Counted from the first letter of the stretch, positions 9,231-19,865 are shown. The stretch: 64,000 nucleotides of DNA from Opitutia bacterium (GCA_002730975.1 PCBO01000152.1:1-64000), one strand, 5' to 3'. Notes: generated by a model not told the origin, from the letters alone. Program-made: numbers and translations.

Positions 9231-9584
9231 TCAATCATCGAACCATTCGTCTTCTTCGTCGAAGCTAGGTACGGGGACGTTTATGATCTTGAGTGTTCCT
9301 ACTGCTCGATGGCGGCATCCGGGCTTAATGAGTACCGCAGATCCGGAGCTGACGGGAACGGATTCACCGTCTAGCTCGAAGTATCCTTCACCTTCGAGTA
9401 CATAGTATATTTCAGTCATTTTCTTATGGTAGTGGACACGACTCGTCTCCGAAATCTCCACGACGTGCATAGAGGCTACGGAATTGTCGGGTGCGACGAA
9501 TGCTCGCTTGGCAGTGCCGCAAGGGCAGGGCGTGCCGGCGATTTCGTTGAAGTCGGCAAGCCGGTAATTCTTTGCTTTGGTCAT
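9231..9584 (-). CDS. Cupin-domain protein
   Basis: A 117-residue single-domain cupin. Motif 1 is HYHKKMTEIYYVLEGEGYF (two His and a Glu for metal), and motif 2 is SAVLIKPGCRHRAVG. Near the N-terminus is a CPCG motif. The C-terminus is very acidic (DEEDEWFDD). The start is taken at ATG 9584, where the domain begins; an upstream in-frame ATG at 9683 would overlap the divergent DUF423 gene. Small cupins of this type bind metals and act as isomerases, dioxygenases or sensors; the substrate here is not readable. Confidence 0.82.
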   Translation of the reverse strand: MTKAKNYRLADFNEIAGTPCPCGTAKRAFVAPDNSVASMHVVEISETSRVHYHKKMTEIYYVLEGEGYFELDGESVPVSSGSAVLIKPGCRHRAVGTLKIINVPVPSFDEEDEWFDD

Positions 9585-9674
9585 GAATGCTATTTCTTCT
9601 CTTAGGTCTTTCTCTGCGAGACTTTTCTTGCTTTTAGCTTCAGGTCTTCGCTTGAAGAGGCTAGTCTCGCCTTT

Positions 9675-10076
9675 ATGAAACACTTGTTGGTTGCGGCTGG
9701 ATTATTGGGAGCTTTGGGTGTGCTTTTGGGAGCACTTGCTGCTCATGGGTTGCGTGAGGTGTTTGAGACCGACCCTAGAAAGGGAGAAGCTTTCGGCACT
9801 GCCGTGGATTATCACTTGCTGCATGCGGTGGGGCTTTTGGCTATTGCGATTGCCGTCGGAAGCAAGAACGAAGTTTTTGCTAAACGGTGTAAAAGGGCGG
9901 GGTGGATCATGGTGATCGGAATCTGCCTTTTTTGCGGTACAATGTACACATGGGCATTAGGCGGACCGAAGTGGCTGGTGCATGTTACGCCTTTGGGTGG
10001 GGTAACCTTGGTGGTGTCATGGATAATGGTGGCGTGGTCGGGACTCGCATTGACTAGGCGTGGGAACTCTGTTTAG
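9675..10076 (+). CDS. DUF423 family membrane protein (YgdD-like)
   Basis: A 133-residue inner-membrane protein with four hydrophobic helices. Diagnostic DUF423 signatures are LLGALAAHGL near residue 20, VDYHLLHAVGLL near 45, GICLFCGTMYTWAL near 85, and HVTPLGGVTLVVSW near 105. Family members, including YgdD of E. coli, are widespread but have no established function. It is divergent from the cupin gene and lies eight bases before the DP-repeat protein, so the two may be co-transcribed. Confidence 0.9.
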   Translation: MKHLLVAAGLLGALGVLLGALAAHGLREVFETDPRKGEAFGTAVDYHLLHAVGLLAIAIAVGSKNEVFAKRCKRAGWIMVIGICLFCGTMYTWALGGPKWLVHVTPLGGVTLVVSWIMVAWSGLALTRRGNSV

Positions 10077-10084
10077 CTCATCTT

Positions 10085-11410
10085 ATGACTAACAAAATTT
10101 TGATTGCCTCGATATGGGTAGCCAGCGTGGCTCTTGCCTATTGGTTAGGGCTTGAAGGGAGCAGCGAGTTCACTGTCTCTGATGGGAAGCTTAAGGGTGG
10201 GGGCAATCTTGGCAGTGAACCTCTTGCAAGTGTCAAAAGTAAGGAAGAATCGCTTGTGCCAACCGGGTTGGACGCTAGTAAAATTAGTACTCTGGAAGAA
10301 GAGGTGTCCAGCACACAGCAACCAAGTTATTTGACCTTTGAAGAGCGACCTGAGGTCGATATGCAGGCGGAGCAAAAATCTATTTCACAGCGTCTTCGAT
10401 CCGGCAACCCCGTGGAGCGTTTAGCTGCATTTACCGAGGTTCTCAATGACCCGACTTCGTCTAATTTGTCGTCTGCGATAGATGCCTATAAGGCTTTGCC
10501 TGAAGGTCCCACTCGTTTTAGTGAACTCCGTTTGCTCACTTACGCTTGGTCTCAGGTGGACCCTGCGGGAGCTTTGGAGTGGGTGGGGGAGTTGTCGCGT
10601 TTTGAAAAGCATATCGGTTCCGGTGCTGTTCTTGATGCTTGGTCCAGAAACGATCCCAATGCAGCGATCGAATGGGCGAAGAACAATTACGAAGGAGACG
10701 ATAACCCCTACTTTGCCGGTATCATCAGTGGAATGGCTGAAAAGGATTTTGACGGAGCAACTCAATTGATGGAGTCGATGCCCTATGGTCGCAATCGTGG
10801 AAGAGCTGCATCCATGATGTTGGAAAAAGCCTGGAATAAGGGAGAAAATACCGCCGTCAACTGGGCGAACGAACTGGAATCAGATAGCTTGAAGGAGTTT
10901 GCCGTCGGACGTTTGGCCGAAAAGATTGCTCGCGAGGATTTGGATCGCGCCGCGGGTTGGGCAGGCCAGATGGAGGAGGGAGAGATCAAGCGCCGAGCTG
11001 TGGAGTCCGTCGCCGATCATTGGGCGGAAAAAGATCCTGTGGCTGCTGCTGAATGGGTTGATGGGTTGCCCGAGGGAGCCAGTCGATCGGAAGGGATGCA
11101 GGAAGTTGTTCGCGAGTGGGCTCGCAAAGATCCTACCGCCACAGCAGAGTGGTTGAACAAGTATCCTGCCAGCGCGGGGATGGATAAGCCGGTAGAGGCC
11201 TTTGTGCGAACTGTGGCTCAGAAAGATCCTCAAAATGCCCTCACTTGGGCGGAGTCCATTTCGGATGAAAAAAGGCGCGAAGAAGTGGTGAAGGATTTGA
11301 ATCGCGTGATTGAACGTCAGCAAGCTGCAGCAGCTGCAGGTGAAGAACCCCGGCCCGATTCTCGTGGTCGTGGCGGGCGTGGTGGTCCCCCCTTCGGTTC
11401 TCCTCGCTGA
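10085..11410 (+). CDS. Membrane-anchored DP/W repeat protein
   Basis: A 441-residue protein with an N-terminal signal anchor (residues ~4-22). A low-complexity linker follows, then from residue ~159 to ~415 about eight helical repeats of 30-33 residues. Each repeat starts near DPxxAxEW and ends near W(A/S)xxDP: DPAGALEW, DPNAAIEW, DLDRAAGW, DPVAAAEW, DPTATAEW, DPQNALTW. Two inner copies have lost the DP pair. The tail is Gly/Arg/Pro-rich (SRGRGGRGGPPFGSP). The spacing suggests a TPR/Sel1-like alpha-solenoid for protein binding, facing the periplasm. Similar repeat proteins occur in Verrucomicrobiota, but I know of no assigned function. It starts eight bases after the DUF423 gene. Confidence 0.75.
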   Translation: MTNKILIASIWVASVALAYWLGLEGSSEFTVSDGKLKGGGNLGSEPLASVKSKEESLVPTGLDASKISTLEEEVSSTQQPSYLTFEERPEVDMQAEQKSISQRLRSGNPVERLAAFTEVLNDPTSSNLSSAIDAYKALPEGPTRFSELRLLTYAWSQVDPAGALEWVGELSRFEKHIGSGAVLDAWSRNDPNAAIEWAKNNYEGDDNPYFAGIISGMAEKDFDGATQLMESMPYGRNRGRAASMMLEKAWNKGENTAVNWANELESDSLKEFAVGRLAEKIAREDLDRAAGWAGQMEEGEIKRRAVESVADHWAEKDPVAAAEWVDGLPEGASRSEGMQEVVREWARKDPTATAEWLNKYPASAGMDKPVEAFVRTVAQKDPQNALTWAESISDEKRREEVVKDLNRVIERQQAAAAAGEEPRPDSRGRGGRGGPPFGSPR

Positions 11411-11525
11411 TTCATCTCAGCGGTCAAATCTCGTTCGGCTTTCGGCGTTTAACATTCGCCTTGGATTCACATTTTCTGTCTTTCCTGACCCTAGATTGAA
11501 ACCTCTTTATTTAATGGTCGCATAA

Positions 11526-11999
11526 ATGAAGTTCGAATTTACGCAGAAAGAGTACCGCGCTTTGGTGGATGTTCTTACTTTGTCGGGGATGATTTTAGAT
11601 GCTTATGGCCGGGGCGAAGACAGCTCTAGAAAAGGTTGCTTCGAGCTGGAGCAAAAGATTTACTCATATTTCGAGGACATGGGATCTCGGGATTTGATTA
11701 TGCGTGACTCGTCGACCGGTCAGTATGTTCGGAAATGGTCTAGTGATCGAAGTGAAACGATCGTAAAGATCCTCGACGAATACGTGGACGCTTCCTTTTG
11801 GGAAGAACTTATTGTTCGTATGGCTGAAAGAGATATGTTGGCCGACCTCGAACTTCAGGGCAAAGATCAATCCAAATTGACACTTGAAGAGCGAGAAGCT
11901 TTGCTCAGGAAATATGGGGACCGTTACGATGGGGAGTTTCGTTCGAATGGGCTGAAAAGCATGATTTCTCGAATTGATTCCCCGGAAAGCACCAATTAA
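11526..11999 (+). CDS. Conserved-looking hypothetical protein
   Basis: A 157-residue soluble, charged protein with no signal peptide. It opens MKFEFTQKEYRALVDVLTLSG, contains several predicted amphipathic helices, and has an acidic middle (ILDEYVDASFWEELIVRMAE). The C-terminal half (LTLEEREALLRKYGDRYDGEF) resembles short helix-turn segments but no family I can name. It lies 14 bases before an ABC ATPase gene, so the two are probably co-transcribed. It is kept as a real gene because of its length, codon pattern and tight spacing. Function unknown. Confidence 0.65.
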   Translation: MKFEFTQKEYRALVDVLTLSGMILDAYGRGEDSSRKGCFELEQKIYSYFEDMGSRDLIMRDSSTGQYVRKWSSDRSETIVKILDEYVDASFWEELIVRMAERDMLADLELQGKDQSKLTLEEREALLRKYGDRYDGEFRSNGLKSMISRIDSPESTN

Positions 12000-12013
12000 T
12001 CAACCCTTCTCTA

Positions 12014-12805
12014 ATGAATGCCTTGAACAAGGTTTTGCTTAGTGCTAGCGGTCTTTCGGTCGCTCGAGACAGTTTGATCCTCCGAGATGTCGACTGGACG
12101 GTTCGGAAAGGAGAACACTGGGTTATTCTTGGTGCGAATGGATCCGGAAAGAGCACTCTACTGAATGTCTTCAATGCTTTCATGGCACCAACAACGGGCC
12201 GGCTTTTCGCCTTTGGTCGCGAATACGGTGAGGACGATTGGAACGAGGTCAAGTCGGGCATTGGATACGTCGGAAGCGAGGTCAATCGGATGATCGAGCA
12301 CGGGGAGTCAGCTCTCGACGTCATTGTTAGCGGAGCTCGAGCAATGATCAATTTCTGGGGGGACGTCGATCCGAAGGAGCAAAGATCAGCTTCTCGCATT
12401 CTTCGTCAAATCGATTGCAGTCATCTTCGGGAAAAGTACTGGCGACAGTTTTCTCAAGGCGAACGTCAGAAACTTCTTTTCGGTCGCGCTCTAATGGCTA
12501 AATCCAAGGCACTTTTTCTGGACGAGCCTTGTGCCGGGCTCGATCCTGTGGCCCGGGCAAACTATCTTGCTTTCATGGAAACTCACGCGACAAAGTCTAA
12601 AGGTCCTGCTCTTATTCTAGTGACTCATCACATCGAGGAGATCACCCCGGGCTTCACTCACGCCTTGCTCCTTCGCGAAGGTTCAGTCGTGGCTTCCGGT
12701 CCGAAAAAAGAAATCCTTAATTCCGCCAACCTTTCAGCAACCTTTAATTCCCCTGTGCGCTTGCGCCTCAAGAACGATTGGTATTCGATGAGTCTAGCAA
12801 AATAG
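12014..12805 (+). CDS. ABC transporter ATP-binding protein (YlmA/ModF-like)
   Basis: A 263-residue single ATPase domain. Walker A is GANGSGKST at residues 40-48, the signature is QFSQGERQKL, Walker B is ALFLDEPCAGLDP, and the switch His is in VTHHIEE. The wording around HWVILGANGSGKSTLLN and the closing VTHHIEEITPGFTHALLL resembles the YlmA/ModF-type subgroup. No permease is encoded next to it, so it may serve a distant transporter or act in the cytoplasm. It follows the 157-residue hypothetical gene by 14 bases. Confidence 0.85.
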   Translation: MNALNKVLLSASGLSVARDSLILRDVDWTVRKGEHWVILGANGSGKSTLLNVFNAFMAPTTGRLFAFGREYGEDDWNEVKSGIGYVGSEVNRMIEHGESALDVIVSGARAMINFWGDVDPKEQRSASRILRQIDCSHLREKYWRQFSQGERQKLLFGRALMAKSKALFLDEPCAGLDPVARANYLAFMETHATKSKGPALILVTHHIEEITPGFTHALLLREGSVVASGPKKEILNSANLSATFNSPVRLRLKNDWYSMSLAK

Positions 12806-12956
12806 GATTGTGCAAAAAAAATTGTCTTTCTTTGCGATTGAGAGGGTGTGAAATCGTTTCAAAAATTGAAAAGTCCTCTAAGCTAATTCATTGAGTTGGT
12901 TCATAAATATTTTTAAATCTTTGGATTTCTTCCTTTGTGTGTAAGTTAGTTCGATC

Positions 12957-15900
12957 GTGTTCTCTCTAAGTTTTAAAAGTTTCTTTTTAACTTTCGGCCT
13001 TATTTCCAATGTTTATGGCGTGGATTTTAATCGTGAGATTCGCCCCATCCTTTCCGAACATTGTTTTCAATGCCACGGATTGGACCAACAGGAGAGCAAG
13101 CTGCGGCTTGACTTCGAGGAGTTCGCCCACAAAGGCGGAAAATCCGGTTTGGCGGCGGTGAATCCAGGCAAACCCGCTCAAAGTGAAATTATCAACCGCG
13201 TGACCGATCGAGGCGAGGATCGTATGCCGCCGAAAGGTAAGGGGCTTTCCCAAGAGCAAGTGGCTAACTTGCGTCGCTGGATAGGGGAGGGTGGGAATTA
13301 TGACAAGCACTGGGCATATGTGCCCCCAAAGAGGCCCGACTTGCCAGTGGTGAAGGCTACCAAGCAAATCGTCAACCCAATCGATCGTTTCACTTTAAGC
13401 CGCCTCGAGGAGCGTGGTTTAACCTTTTCCGTGCCCGCCGACAAAGCCCGTTGGTTGCGTCGCGTGAGTCTGGGGCTGCTCGGCTTGCCTCCCTCGGTAG
13501 AGCAGTTGGACGCTTTCTTGGCCGACGATTCGGAAAACGCTCGCGAAAAGGTGGTGGACGCCTTGCAAAAGTCGCCTCGTTACGGCGAGCATTGGGCCCG
13601 CCAGTGGCTCGACCTTGCACGCTATGCCGACTCCAACGGTTTCCAGGCCGACCAATTGCGCGACAGTTGGGCCTACCGTGACTGGGTGATTGACGCTATG
13701 AACGCCGACATGCCGTTCAACCAGTTCACCATCGAACAAATTGCGGGTGATATGTTGCCCGAGGCGACTTTCTCCCAAAAGGTGGCTACCGGGTTTCACC
13801 GTACGTCCACCTGCAACGTGGAGGCGGGAGTACATCCTGAGGAAAACCGGGTCAACCAAGTGGTCGACCGGGTTAATGCAACCGGCACCACTTGGCTGGG
13901 AACCACCATGGAGTGCGCCCAGTGCCACAGTCACAAGTACGACCCCGTTTCTCAAGAAGAGTACTACCAGCTCTTTGCCTTCTTCAATAATACTCCTCTG
14001 GAAGTGAAAGGAAAGGGGGGCGTTTCTTTCGATTTCTGGGGGCCAACTATGGAGCTACCCTCGAATAAGGGCAAAAAACCTCAAAAACAGGCTGCTGAGG
14101 CCGCCCTCAAGGCAAAGGAAAAGGAACTGGCAGTGGCTAAAAAGGTTTCCGAGGCGAAATTCGAGGACTGGCTCGCCGTCGAACGCATGAAACTAGGCAA
14201 AAAGAATCCCGCTTTCCTTTGGACCGTGCTCAAGCCGACCCAGTGGAAGTCGAGTGGCAAGGAACCTTTCACTCTCTTGGACGACAATAGTTTGCTGGCG
14301 GGTGGAAAATCAGGAGAAAAGTCGATTTACGAGATAGAGACGGAGGCCCCGCAAGGCAAATTAGCCTCAGTTCGTCTCGAAACCTTGCTCCATGACAGTT
14401 TGCCCCAAAAGGGTCCCGGTCGCAACCGGACGAACGGGAACCCCAACTTCGTGCTAACCGAGGTGACGGTTTCCCTAGTGGATGCGAGCAAAAAGCCCGT
14501 CCCGCTTAAGCTGACTCGGGCTAAGGTCGACTATTCGCAGGGCAATTTTTCAGCCAAGGGCCTGATTGACGGTAAACGCGACCTTCGGAGCGCCTGGGCC
14601 ATCGGGTCCGAGTTCAGTAAGCCCCATTGGGCCACAATGGATTTGGAAAAGCCCGTTGAGCCGGCTCCCGGCTCAAAGCTACTCTTCAAATTGGAACATC
14701 TTTACGGTGGCGGCCGCAATGTGGGCAGGCCCCGCTTCTCCGCTTCCGCCGTACCTGCCCGGCAACCCTCCTTGCCAAATGAGATAGCGGACCTGCTGCG
14801 AAAGCCCAAGCCGACTGCAAGAGAAACCAACAAATTGCTGGCCCACTATCTCCAGATCGACGACCAAGTAAACGAATTGGAGAAGGCGGTGGTCGAGGCC
14901 AAGAAGAAGGTTGATGCGATCAAGCCCTCTACCACCCTGATCATGGTGGAAATGGACAAGACGCGGGAGACTCGAGTCATGTCGCGAGGGAACTACTTGG
15001 ATCTCAAGCAAAAAGTGGCTCCTGGCACTCCTGCCGCCCTACATCCCTGGAAGAAGGCATGGCCCGCCAATCGTCTCGGCTTCGCCCAGTGGCTGGTCGA
15101 CCCCGCCAACCCGCTGGTGAGCCGTGTGACGGTCAACCGCTGGTGGGGGCAATTCTTCGGAAGCGGCATCGTGTCGACGGAGGAGGATTTCGGTTCCCAG
15201 TGCGAACCGCCGACTCATCCCGAATTGCTGGACTGGTTGGCGGTGGAGTTCATGGAAAAGGGCTGGTCGATGAAGAAGCTGCACAAGGCAATCGTTCTAA
15301 GCGCCACCTACGGCCAAAGCTCGCGGATCACTCCCGAGCTCCTCGAAAAGGATCCGAAGAATTTGTGGTTCGCTCGCGGACCGCGCTTTCGTCTCACCGC
15401 CGAAATGATCCGCGATAACGCCCTCCGCATATCAGGTCTCTTGAGCGAGAAAATGGGCGGCTCCCCGATTTATCCCCCCCAACCCGCCGGGCTCTGGCGG
15501 CAAACCGGACGCAACGAGCCGAAATACGTCGCCGCCACCAATCAGGACCGTTTCCGCCGCGGTATCTATGTTGTTTGGAGACGAGCCGCCCCTTATCCGA
15601 GTTTCGTTAATTTCGACGGCCCGGATCGTTCCACCTGTCATCCCAAGCGCAGTCGTACCAACACTCCTTTGCAGGCTCTCACTTTGCTTAACGACGAGGC
15701 TTATGTCGAAATGGCCCTTGGTTTAGCCATACGCGTATTAGAATACAATCCAAAGTCAAGCCTCGACGAGCGCCTACTTTACGCTTTTCGTCGCACTCTC
15801 GCTCGAGCACCTGATGCCGGCGAATTGACCGTACTGCGCGAACTGTACCTAGGCGAATTGACTCGCTTGACCGCGGACAATCAAACAGCCCAGTCGTTGC

Positions 15901-16016
15901 TAAACGGAATCAAGGCGGTGAAATTCTCCGCTAAGCTTGACCCGAACCAGTTGGCAGCTTGGTTTTTCGTGGCCAACGCCTTGTTGAACCTCGACGAAAC
16001 CGTGACCAAGGGATAA
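12957..16016 (+). CDS. PSCyt1 / DUF1549 / DUF1553 cytochrome c protein
   Basis: A 1019-residue exported protein from a GTG start. A signal peptide (residues 1-21) is followed by a planctomycete-type cytochrome c domain with one haem site (C36, C39 and H40 in HCFQCHG) and a possible Met ligand in RMPPKG. DUF1549 follows (residues ~140-350, with [20 protein letters not shown] and [10 protein letters not shown]), then a variable coiled stretch, then DUF1553 (~690-960, with [13 protein letters not shown] and [17 protein letters not shown]). These proteins are a hallmark of Planctomycetota and Verrucomicrobiota and nearly always sit beside a DUF1501 gene, as here (10 bases downstream). The reaction is not established; links to polysaccharide or sulfated-sugar use are often proposed. 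Confidence 0.93.
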   Translation: MFSLSFKSFFLTFGLISNVYGVDFNREIRPILSEHCFQCHGLDQQESKLRLDFEEFAHKGGKSGLAAVNPGKPAQSEIINRVTDRGEDRMPPKGKGLSQEQVANLRRWIGEGGNYDKHWAYVPPKRPDLPVVKATKQIVNPIDRFTLSRLEERGLTFSVPADKARWLRRVSLGLLGLPPSVEQLDAFLADDSENAREKVVDALQKSPRYGEHWARQWLDLARYADSNGFQADQLRDSWAYRDWVIDAMNADMPFNQFTIEQIAGDMLPEATFSQKVATGFHRTSTCNVEAGVHPEENRVNQVVDRVNATGTTWLGTTMECAQCHSHKYDPVSQEEYYQLFAFFNNTPLEVKGKGGVSFDFWGPTMELPSNKGKKPQKQAAEAALKAKEKELAVAKKVSEAKFEDWLAVERMKLGKKNPAFLWTVLKPTQWKSSGKEPFTLLDDNSLLAGGKSGEKSIYEIETEAPQGKLASVRLETLLHDSLPQKGPGRNRTNGNPNFVLTEVTVSLVDASKKPVPLKLTRAKVDYSQGNFSAKGLIDGKRDLRSAWAIGSEFSKPHWATMDLEKPVEPAPGSKLLFKLEHLYGGGRNVGRPRFSASAVPARQPSLPNEIADLLRKPKPTARETNKLLAHYLQIDDQVNELEKAVVEAKKKVDAIKPSTTLIMVEMDKTRETRVMSRGNYLDLKQKVAPGTPAALHPWKKAWPANRLGFAQWLVDPANPLVSRVTVNRWWGQFFGSGIVSTEEDFGSQCEPPTHPELLDWLAVEFMEKGWSMKKLHKAIVLSATYGQSSRITPELLEKDPKNLWFARGPRFRLTAEMIRDNALRISGLLSEKMGGSPIYPPQPAGLWRQTGRNEPKYVAATNQDRFRRGIYVVWRRAAPYPSFVNFDGPDRSTCHPKRSRTNTPLQALTLLNDEAYVEMALGLAIRVLEYNPKSSLDERLLYAFRRTLARAPDAGELTVLRELYLGELTRLTADNQTAQSLLNGIKAVKFSAKLDPNQLAAWFFVANALLNLDETVTKG

Positions 16017-16026
16017 AGAAATTTTT

Positions 16027-17445
16027 ATGCATCCAATTGATATTTGGCAGCGTAATTTGACGCGCAGGCAATTGTTCCTGCAAGTCGGGATGGGCGTGGG
16101 CGGATTTGCCTTGGCCGACCTTTTGGCCAACGACCTCGGAGCCTCTCACTCGGCCAATCAGTTTCGGCACTTTTCCCCGAAAGCGAAAAGCGTGATCTAT
16201 TTCCACTTGGTGGGAGCTCCCTCGCACCTCGATCTCTTTGACTACAAACCGGAACTCCAGAAGCGTACGGGCGAGCTCTGTCCAGCCGAAATGTTTGAGG
16301 GCAAAAAGCTGGCTTTCATTCGCAAGCGTCCGAGCCTGCTTGGTACCAGCAAAGACTCCAAGTTCAAGTTTCGCCATTGCGGATCATCGGGCATCTTGAT
16401 GTCGAACCTGCTGCCTCACTTGCAAACCTGTGCCGACGAAATGTGCTTCGTTCGCTCCCTTCGCACAGATCATTTCAACCATGCTCCCGCCCAAATGTTC
16501 ATGCAGACGGGTTTTGAGCGCTTTGGTCGTCCCAGTCTCGGAGCGTGGGCCAATTACGGGTTGGGTACCTCCAATTCCGACTTGCCCGGTTTCGTGGTGA
16601 TGGTAACCGGTCAGTATCCCGGAGCAGGCAACAGTGCCTTTGGCAGCGGGTTTCTTCCCTCCGTCTACCAAGGGGTCGAGTTTCGGGCTTCGGGTGATCC
16701 CGTTCTCTTCCTCTCCAATCCTCAGGGCGTCGGTCCGAAGGAACGCCGCAGGGTCGTCGATGCGATTAACAAATTGAACCAGCGCCAACTTGACGACGTC
16801 GGCGATCCCGAAATCTCCACTCGTATCAGCCAGTACGAGATGGCCTACCGGATGCAGACCAGCGTGCCTGAGCTGAAAGATCTTTCACGAGAGCCTAAGC
16901 ATGTTCTCGATGCCTATGGAGCAAAGAGGGGTGGGTCCGGCTTCGCCAACAATTGCTTGCTCGCCCGCCGCATGGTGGAACGAGGCGTGCGCTTCGTCCA
17001 GCTCTTCGACCAAGGTTGGGACCACCATGGCGGAGTTTTTAATAGTCTACCAGGCAAGGCCAAGCAAGTCGACCAGCCTATCGCCGCTCTAATCAAGGAC
17101 TTGAAGGCACGAGGATTGCTGGATGAGACCCTAGTTGTTTGGAGTGCCGAGTTTGGTCGTACACCTATGGCCCAGGGCGACCGAAAAAATGTCGGGCGAG
17201 ACCACCACAAGGAAGGGTTTACCGTCTGGATGGCCGGCGGCGGAGTGAAGGGCGGGCACGTCTTCGGTTCGACCGACGAGCTAGGCTATTCAGCTGCTGA
17301 GAATCCTGTTCATGTCCATGACTTCAATGCTACCATCCTGCACCTCCTCGGCATCGACCACGAGCAACTGACTTACCGTTTCCAAGGGCGCAAGTTCCGC
17401 CTTACCGATGTCCACGGTCACGTCATTCGCGACCTGTTGACTTGA
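16027..17445 (+). CDS. DUF1501 domain protein
   Basis: A 472-residue protein of the alkaline-phosphatase-like/sulfatase-like fold group annotated as DUF1501. It starts with a Tat-like signal ([20 protein letters not shown]) and contains [39 protein letters not shown], and the metal-site-like segments [12 protein letters not shown] and [12 protein letters not shown], followed by [21 protein letters not shown]. The preceding PSCyt1 protein ends 10 bases upstream, so the two form an operon and likely work together in the periplasm. The gene converges with the TolC-like gene; only 21 bases separate the two ends. Confidence 0.92.
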   Translation: MHPIDIWQRNLTRRQLFLQVGMGVGGFALADLLANDLGASHSANQFRHFSPKAKSVIYFHLVGAPSHLDLFDYKPELQKRTGELCPAEMFEGKKLAFIRKRPSLLGTSKDSKFKFRHCGSSGILMSNLLPHLQTCADEMCFVRSLRTDHFNHAPAQMFMQTGFERFGRPSLGAWANYGLGTSNSDLPGFVVMVTGQYPGAGNSAFGSGFLPSVYQGVEFRASGDPVLFLSNPQGVGPKERRRVVDAINKLNQRQLDDVGDPEISTRISQYEMAYRMQTSVPELKDLSREPKHVLDAYGAKRGGSGFANNCLLARRMVERGVRFVQLFDQGWDHHGGVFNSLPGKAKQVDQPIAALIKDLKARGLLDETLVVWSAEFGRTPMAQGDRKNVGRDHHKEGFTVWMAGGGVKGGHVFGSTDELGYSAAENPVHVHDFNATILHLLGIDHEQLTYRFQGRKFRLTDVHGHVIRDLLT

Positions 17446-17466
17446 TCGTTAAGCTTGAATCTAATC

Positions 17467-18735
17467 TTATTTAAGATTTTTTTTTCGGAGGGGTTGGCCA
17501 ATTGCGTGTTCCAGAGCGAGGTGAGCGAATTGGAATTGGTATCTGGCCTGAAGGAGTTTGCGACGGACTTCGAAGAGTCCGATGCGAAGCAGGTTTCGTG
17601 AGACAGGATCAATGTCTTGCCCATTGGGGCTCTCTTCTAGGGCAGGAGCAAGCTCGCTTTCGAGTTTTGCTGAGGCAGTTTCGTGCTGGCTGAGTTGCCG
17701 CGAGGTGGCTCGGTAATCACGCAGAGAGCTAGCGAGTGTGAGTCGGAGGTCACGGCGAGCAAGACGTTGGATGGCGAGATTTTCGTGTAATTCGGCGGTG
17801 GCTGCTTGAATGTCAGCCCGATGTCCCCACATTGGAATCTCTATGCCGATGAGAACGCCCCACTGGTCGGAGTCGGATGAAATGCGCCGATCATGTTCGA
17901 TATTACCCTGAAGGAAGGAGAACCAAGGGATACGGCGAGCCTCGGCTTGATGGATACGGGCCCGGGCGGCTTCACCTTCATGTTCGAGTGATATTAGCTC
18001 GGGGCGTCCCAGAGTGGCAGTGTAAAATAGGTTGTTGAGGGTAAGGTTAGAGGTGTTTTTATCTGGTTTGGAGAAAGCGGTTACTAGATTTACGGGTGTG
18101 CCTTCGGGTTGGTCGAGGAGTGCGAGTAAGGTGGAAGAAACACTTTCGTAGGTTCGTTCGGCTTTGGATGCTTCGGCGAGAGTTTCGTAGGTCTCGAGTC
18201 GACTTTCAAGAGCTTTTGGAAGGGTGAGTTGGCCTGCTTTGACAAGTATGTCGTTGGCTGTACGGATGGCCGCTTGTGTTTCGGCGATTTCGTGGGCAAG
18301 AAGAGCATCTTTTTTCCGATAAAGAGTTTCAAAATAAAGCCGCTTGACCTGGTTTGAAAGGATGTTCTCACTCAGCTTGAGACGTATGCGTGCGACTTCG
18401 GTTCTGGCTTCGCCTTCTTCCACCAGAGCTTTTGTTTCCCATGGGTTGTTAAGTCGAAAGCGTAGGGCATATTCTTGACTGGATTCACCTGCGAGACGAC
18501 CTTCGTCTTGGCGAAGGCGAAGCTCAGGTGAAGGCATGGCGCCTATGGTGCGAAGGCGGGCGCGGACGGATGTAATGTGATTGCGTGGAGCATCAAGGTT
18601 TTCGGTGTTGTTCCTCGCCAGTTCGAGAGCTTGTTCAAGTGAAAGATTCCGAGTGGCGTTGGTGTCTTGGGCTTGTATGACTGATGCGAAAAAAATGAAG
18701 AATACGAAGATTGCTGCATATACGAGCCCTTTCAT
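17467..18735 (-). CDS. TolC-like outer-membrane efflux protein
   Basis: A protein of about 422 residues with a signal peptide (MKGLVYAAIFVFFIFFASVIQAQ) and two long helical hairpin halves typical of TolC/OEP proteins: ALELARNN near the N-terminus, a central GRPELISLEHEGEAARA, and ARYQFQFAHLALEHAIGQPL near the end. The start is set at ATG 18735, eight bases after the HlyD gene; an earlier ATG at 18801 lies inside HlyD. Last of a four-gene operon: VTC polyphosphate polymerase, DUF4956, HlyD, TolC. It should form the outer-membrane exit channel. No ABC transporter or RND pump is encoded beside it, which is unusual. Confidence 0.85.
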   Translation of the reverse strand: MKGLVYAAIFVFFIFFASVIQAQDTNATRNLSLEQALELARNNTENLDAPRNHITSVRARLRTIGAMPSPELRLRQDEGRLAGESSQEYALRFRLNNPWETKALVEEGEARTEVARIRLKLSENILSNQVKRLYFETLYRKKDALLAHEIAETQAAIRTANDILVKAGQLTLPKALESRLETYETLAEASKAERTYESVSSTLLALLDQPEGTPVNLVTAFSKPDKNTSNLTLNNLFYTATLGRPELISLEHEGEAARARIHQAEARRIPWFSFLQGNIEHDRRISSDSDQWGVLIGIEIPMWGHRADIQAATAELHENLAIQRLARRDLRLTLASSLRDYRATSRQLSQHETASAKLESELAPALEESPNGQDIDPVSRNLLRIGLFEVRRKLLQARYQFQFAHLALEHAIGQPLRKKNLK

Positions 18736-18743
18736 CAAAAGAT

Positions 18744-19862
18744 TCAGGAACCGCGTAGGAATCCAAAAAAACCTATCGAGGTGGTTTCGATTACTACCCA
18801 CTCGCCGGGGACGAGTGCATCGTGATCTTGGCCCGTGATCGATCGGAGTTGGATGTTGCGTCCACGAGCCATGCGATTCGGGGCGTTGCGGACGCGCCCG
18901 GGGAAGTTGAGTATGTGAGGGGTAACGGAAACGACCTCCATTCGGATTTCGGCAGAGGGGTTGGTTTCAGAGTATACGACTAGTTCGTCGCCAACGGTGG
19001 GTTGAAGGTGGGCGAAACGTTCGGGCTGGAAGCCCATTACTCGCTTTACTTCCTTACCATTTGAAGGGTCGTACTCCTTAATGATAAGACGGGCGATTGG
19101 CTCACCTGCGGGGACGTTTTCTCCTCTTTGGAAGGAGATTTCCGCTACCACCCCGTCATTGGCGGCTTTAAGAAAGCAGTGTTCACGACGTTGCTCTAGA
19201 AGAGCGAGGCGGTTATTGCCGGGGCGTTCGATTGTGTGTAGCTCTGCGAGGCGTGCGATTGAATCTTCCAGATCTGCCTCCACTTTAGAGATAAGCGAGG
19301 GGTGCATATCCCCTCGCTTTGCTAAGACTGCGATCTTGGACTCGAGTTCACTCACGATTTCTCGGTCCACCAATCCTTGCTCAAGCAATCCTTGAAGCCG
19401 TTCGAGTTGGCGCGATAATATGGCTATTTCAGCGGAATCGGAGGCTTGGTCCATGAGTAGCTCGCTAACATCTACGCGAATGCGTTGGACGGATGAGGTG
19501 AAGCGGCGATCGCGATCGAGACGGTCGAGTTCTAATTCTTCCCTGATTGAGGCGATTTGTTTATCGATAAGGCTTGTGTCGAGGACGATGAGGAGATCTC
19601 CGCGAGATATCTTTTGGCCGATTGCGACCTTTATGTCCTCGATGCGTCCAACTTCACGACTAGAAATGGATTCGAAGTCAAATTCTACGGTTCCGTTCAG
19701 TTCATAATATCCGCCCCCATATTCGTATAGGGCGAAGAGTGCGGGAATGAAGAGAAGCCAAACGAAAAGAGGCCACTTCCTACAGATGCGTCCGAGGCTG
19801 CTGCCGCTGTGACGTTTAGGGGCAGGTCTTTGAGGCGCTGAAGTTGTTCCTTCGTTAGACAT
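18744..19862 (-). CDS. HlyD-family periplasmic adaptor
   Basis: A 372-residue membrane-fusion protein. A short cytoplasmic tail (residues 1-30) is followed by one transmembrane helix (WPLFVWLLFIPALFALYEYG, ~30-50). A biotinyl-lipoyl-like half comes next (GRIEDIKVAIGQKISRGDLL), then a long alpha-hairpin of coiled coil rich in Arg/Glu/Leu (~100-215), then the second lipoyl half and a beta-barrel (DGVVAEISFQRGENVPAGEP). It lies three bases after DUF4956 and eight before the TolC-like gene. HlyD proteins join an inner-membrane pump to TolC. Since no ABC ATPase/permease is present, DUF4956 or a distant pump would have to be the partner; that is inference. Confidence 0.88.
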   Translation of the reverse strand: MSNEGTTSAPQRPAPKRHSGSSLGRICRKWPLFVWLLFIPALFALYEYGGGYYELNGTVEFDFESISSREVGRIEDIKVAIGQKISRGDLLIVLDTSLIDKQIASIREELELDRLDRDRRFTSSVQRIRVDVSELLMDQASDSAEIAILSRQLERLQGLLEQGLVDREIVSELESKIAVLAKRGDMHPSLISKVEADLEDSIARLAELHTIERPGNNRLALLEQRREHCFLKAANDGVVAEISFQRGENVPAGEPIARLIIKEYDPSNGKEVKRVMGFQPERFAHLQPTVGDELVVYSETNPSAEIRMEVVSVTPHILNFPGRVRNAPNRMARGRNIQLRSITGQDHDALVPGEWVVIETTSIGFFGFLRGS

Positions 19863-19865
19863 GGC

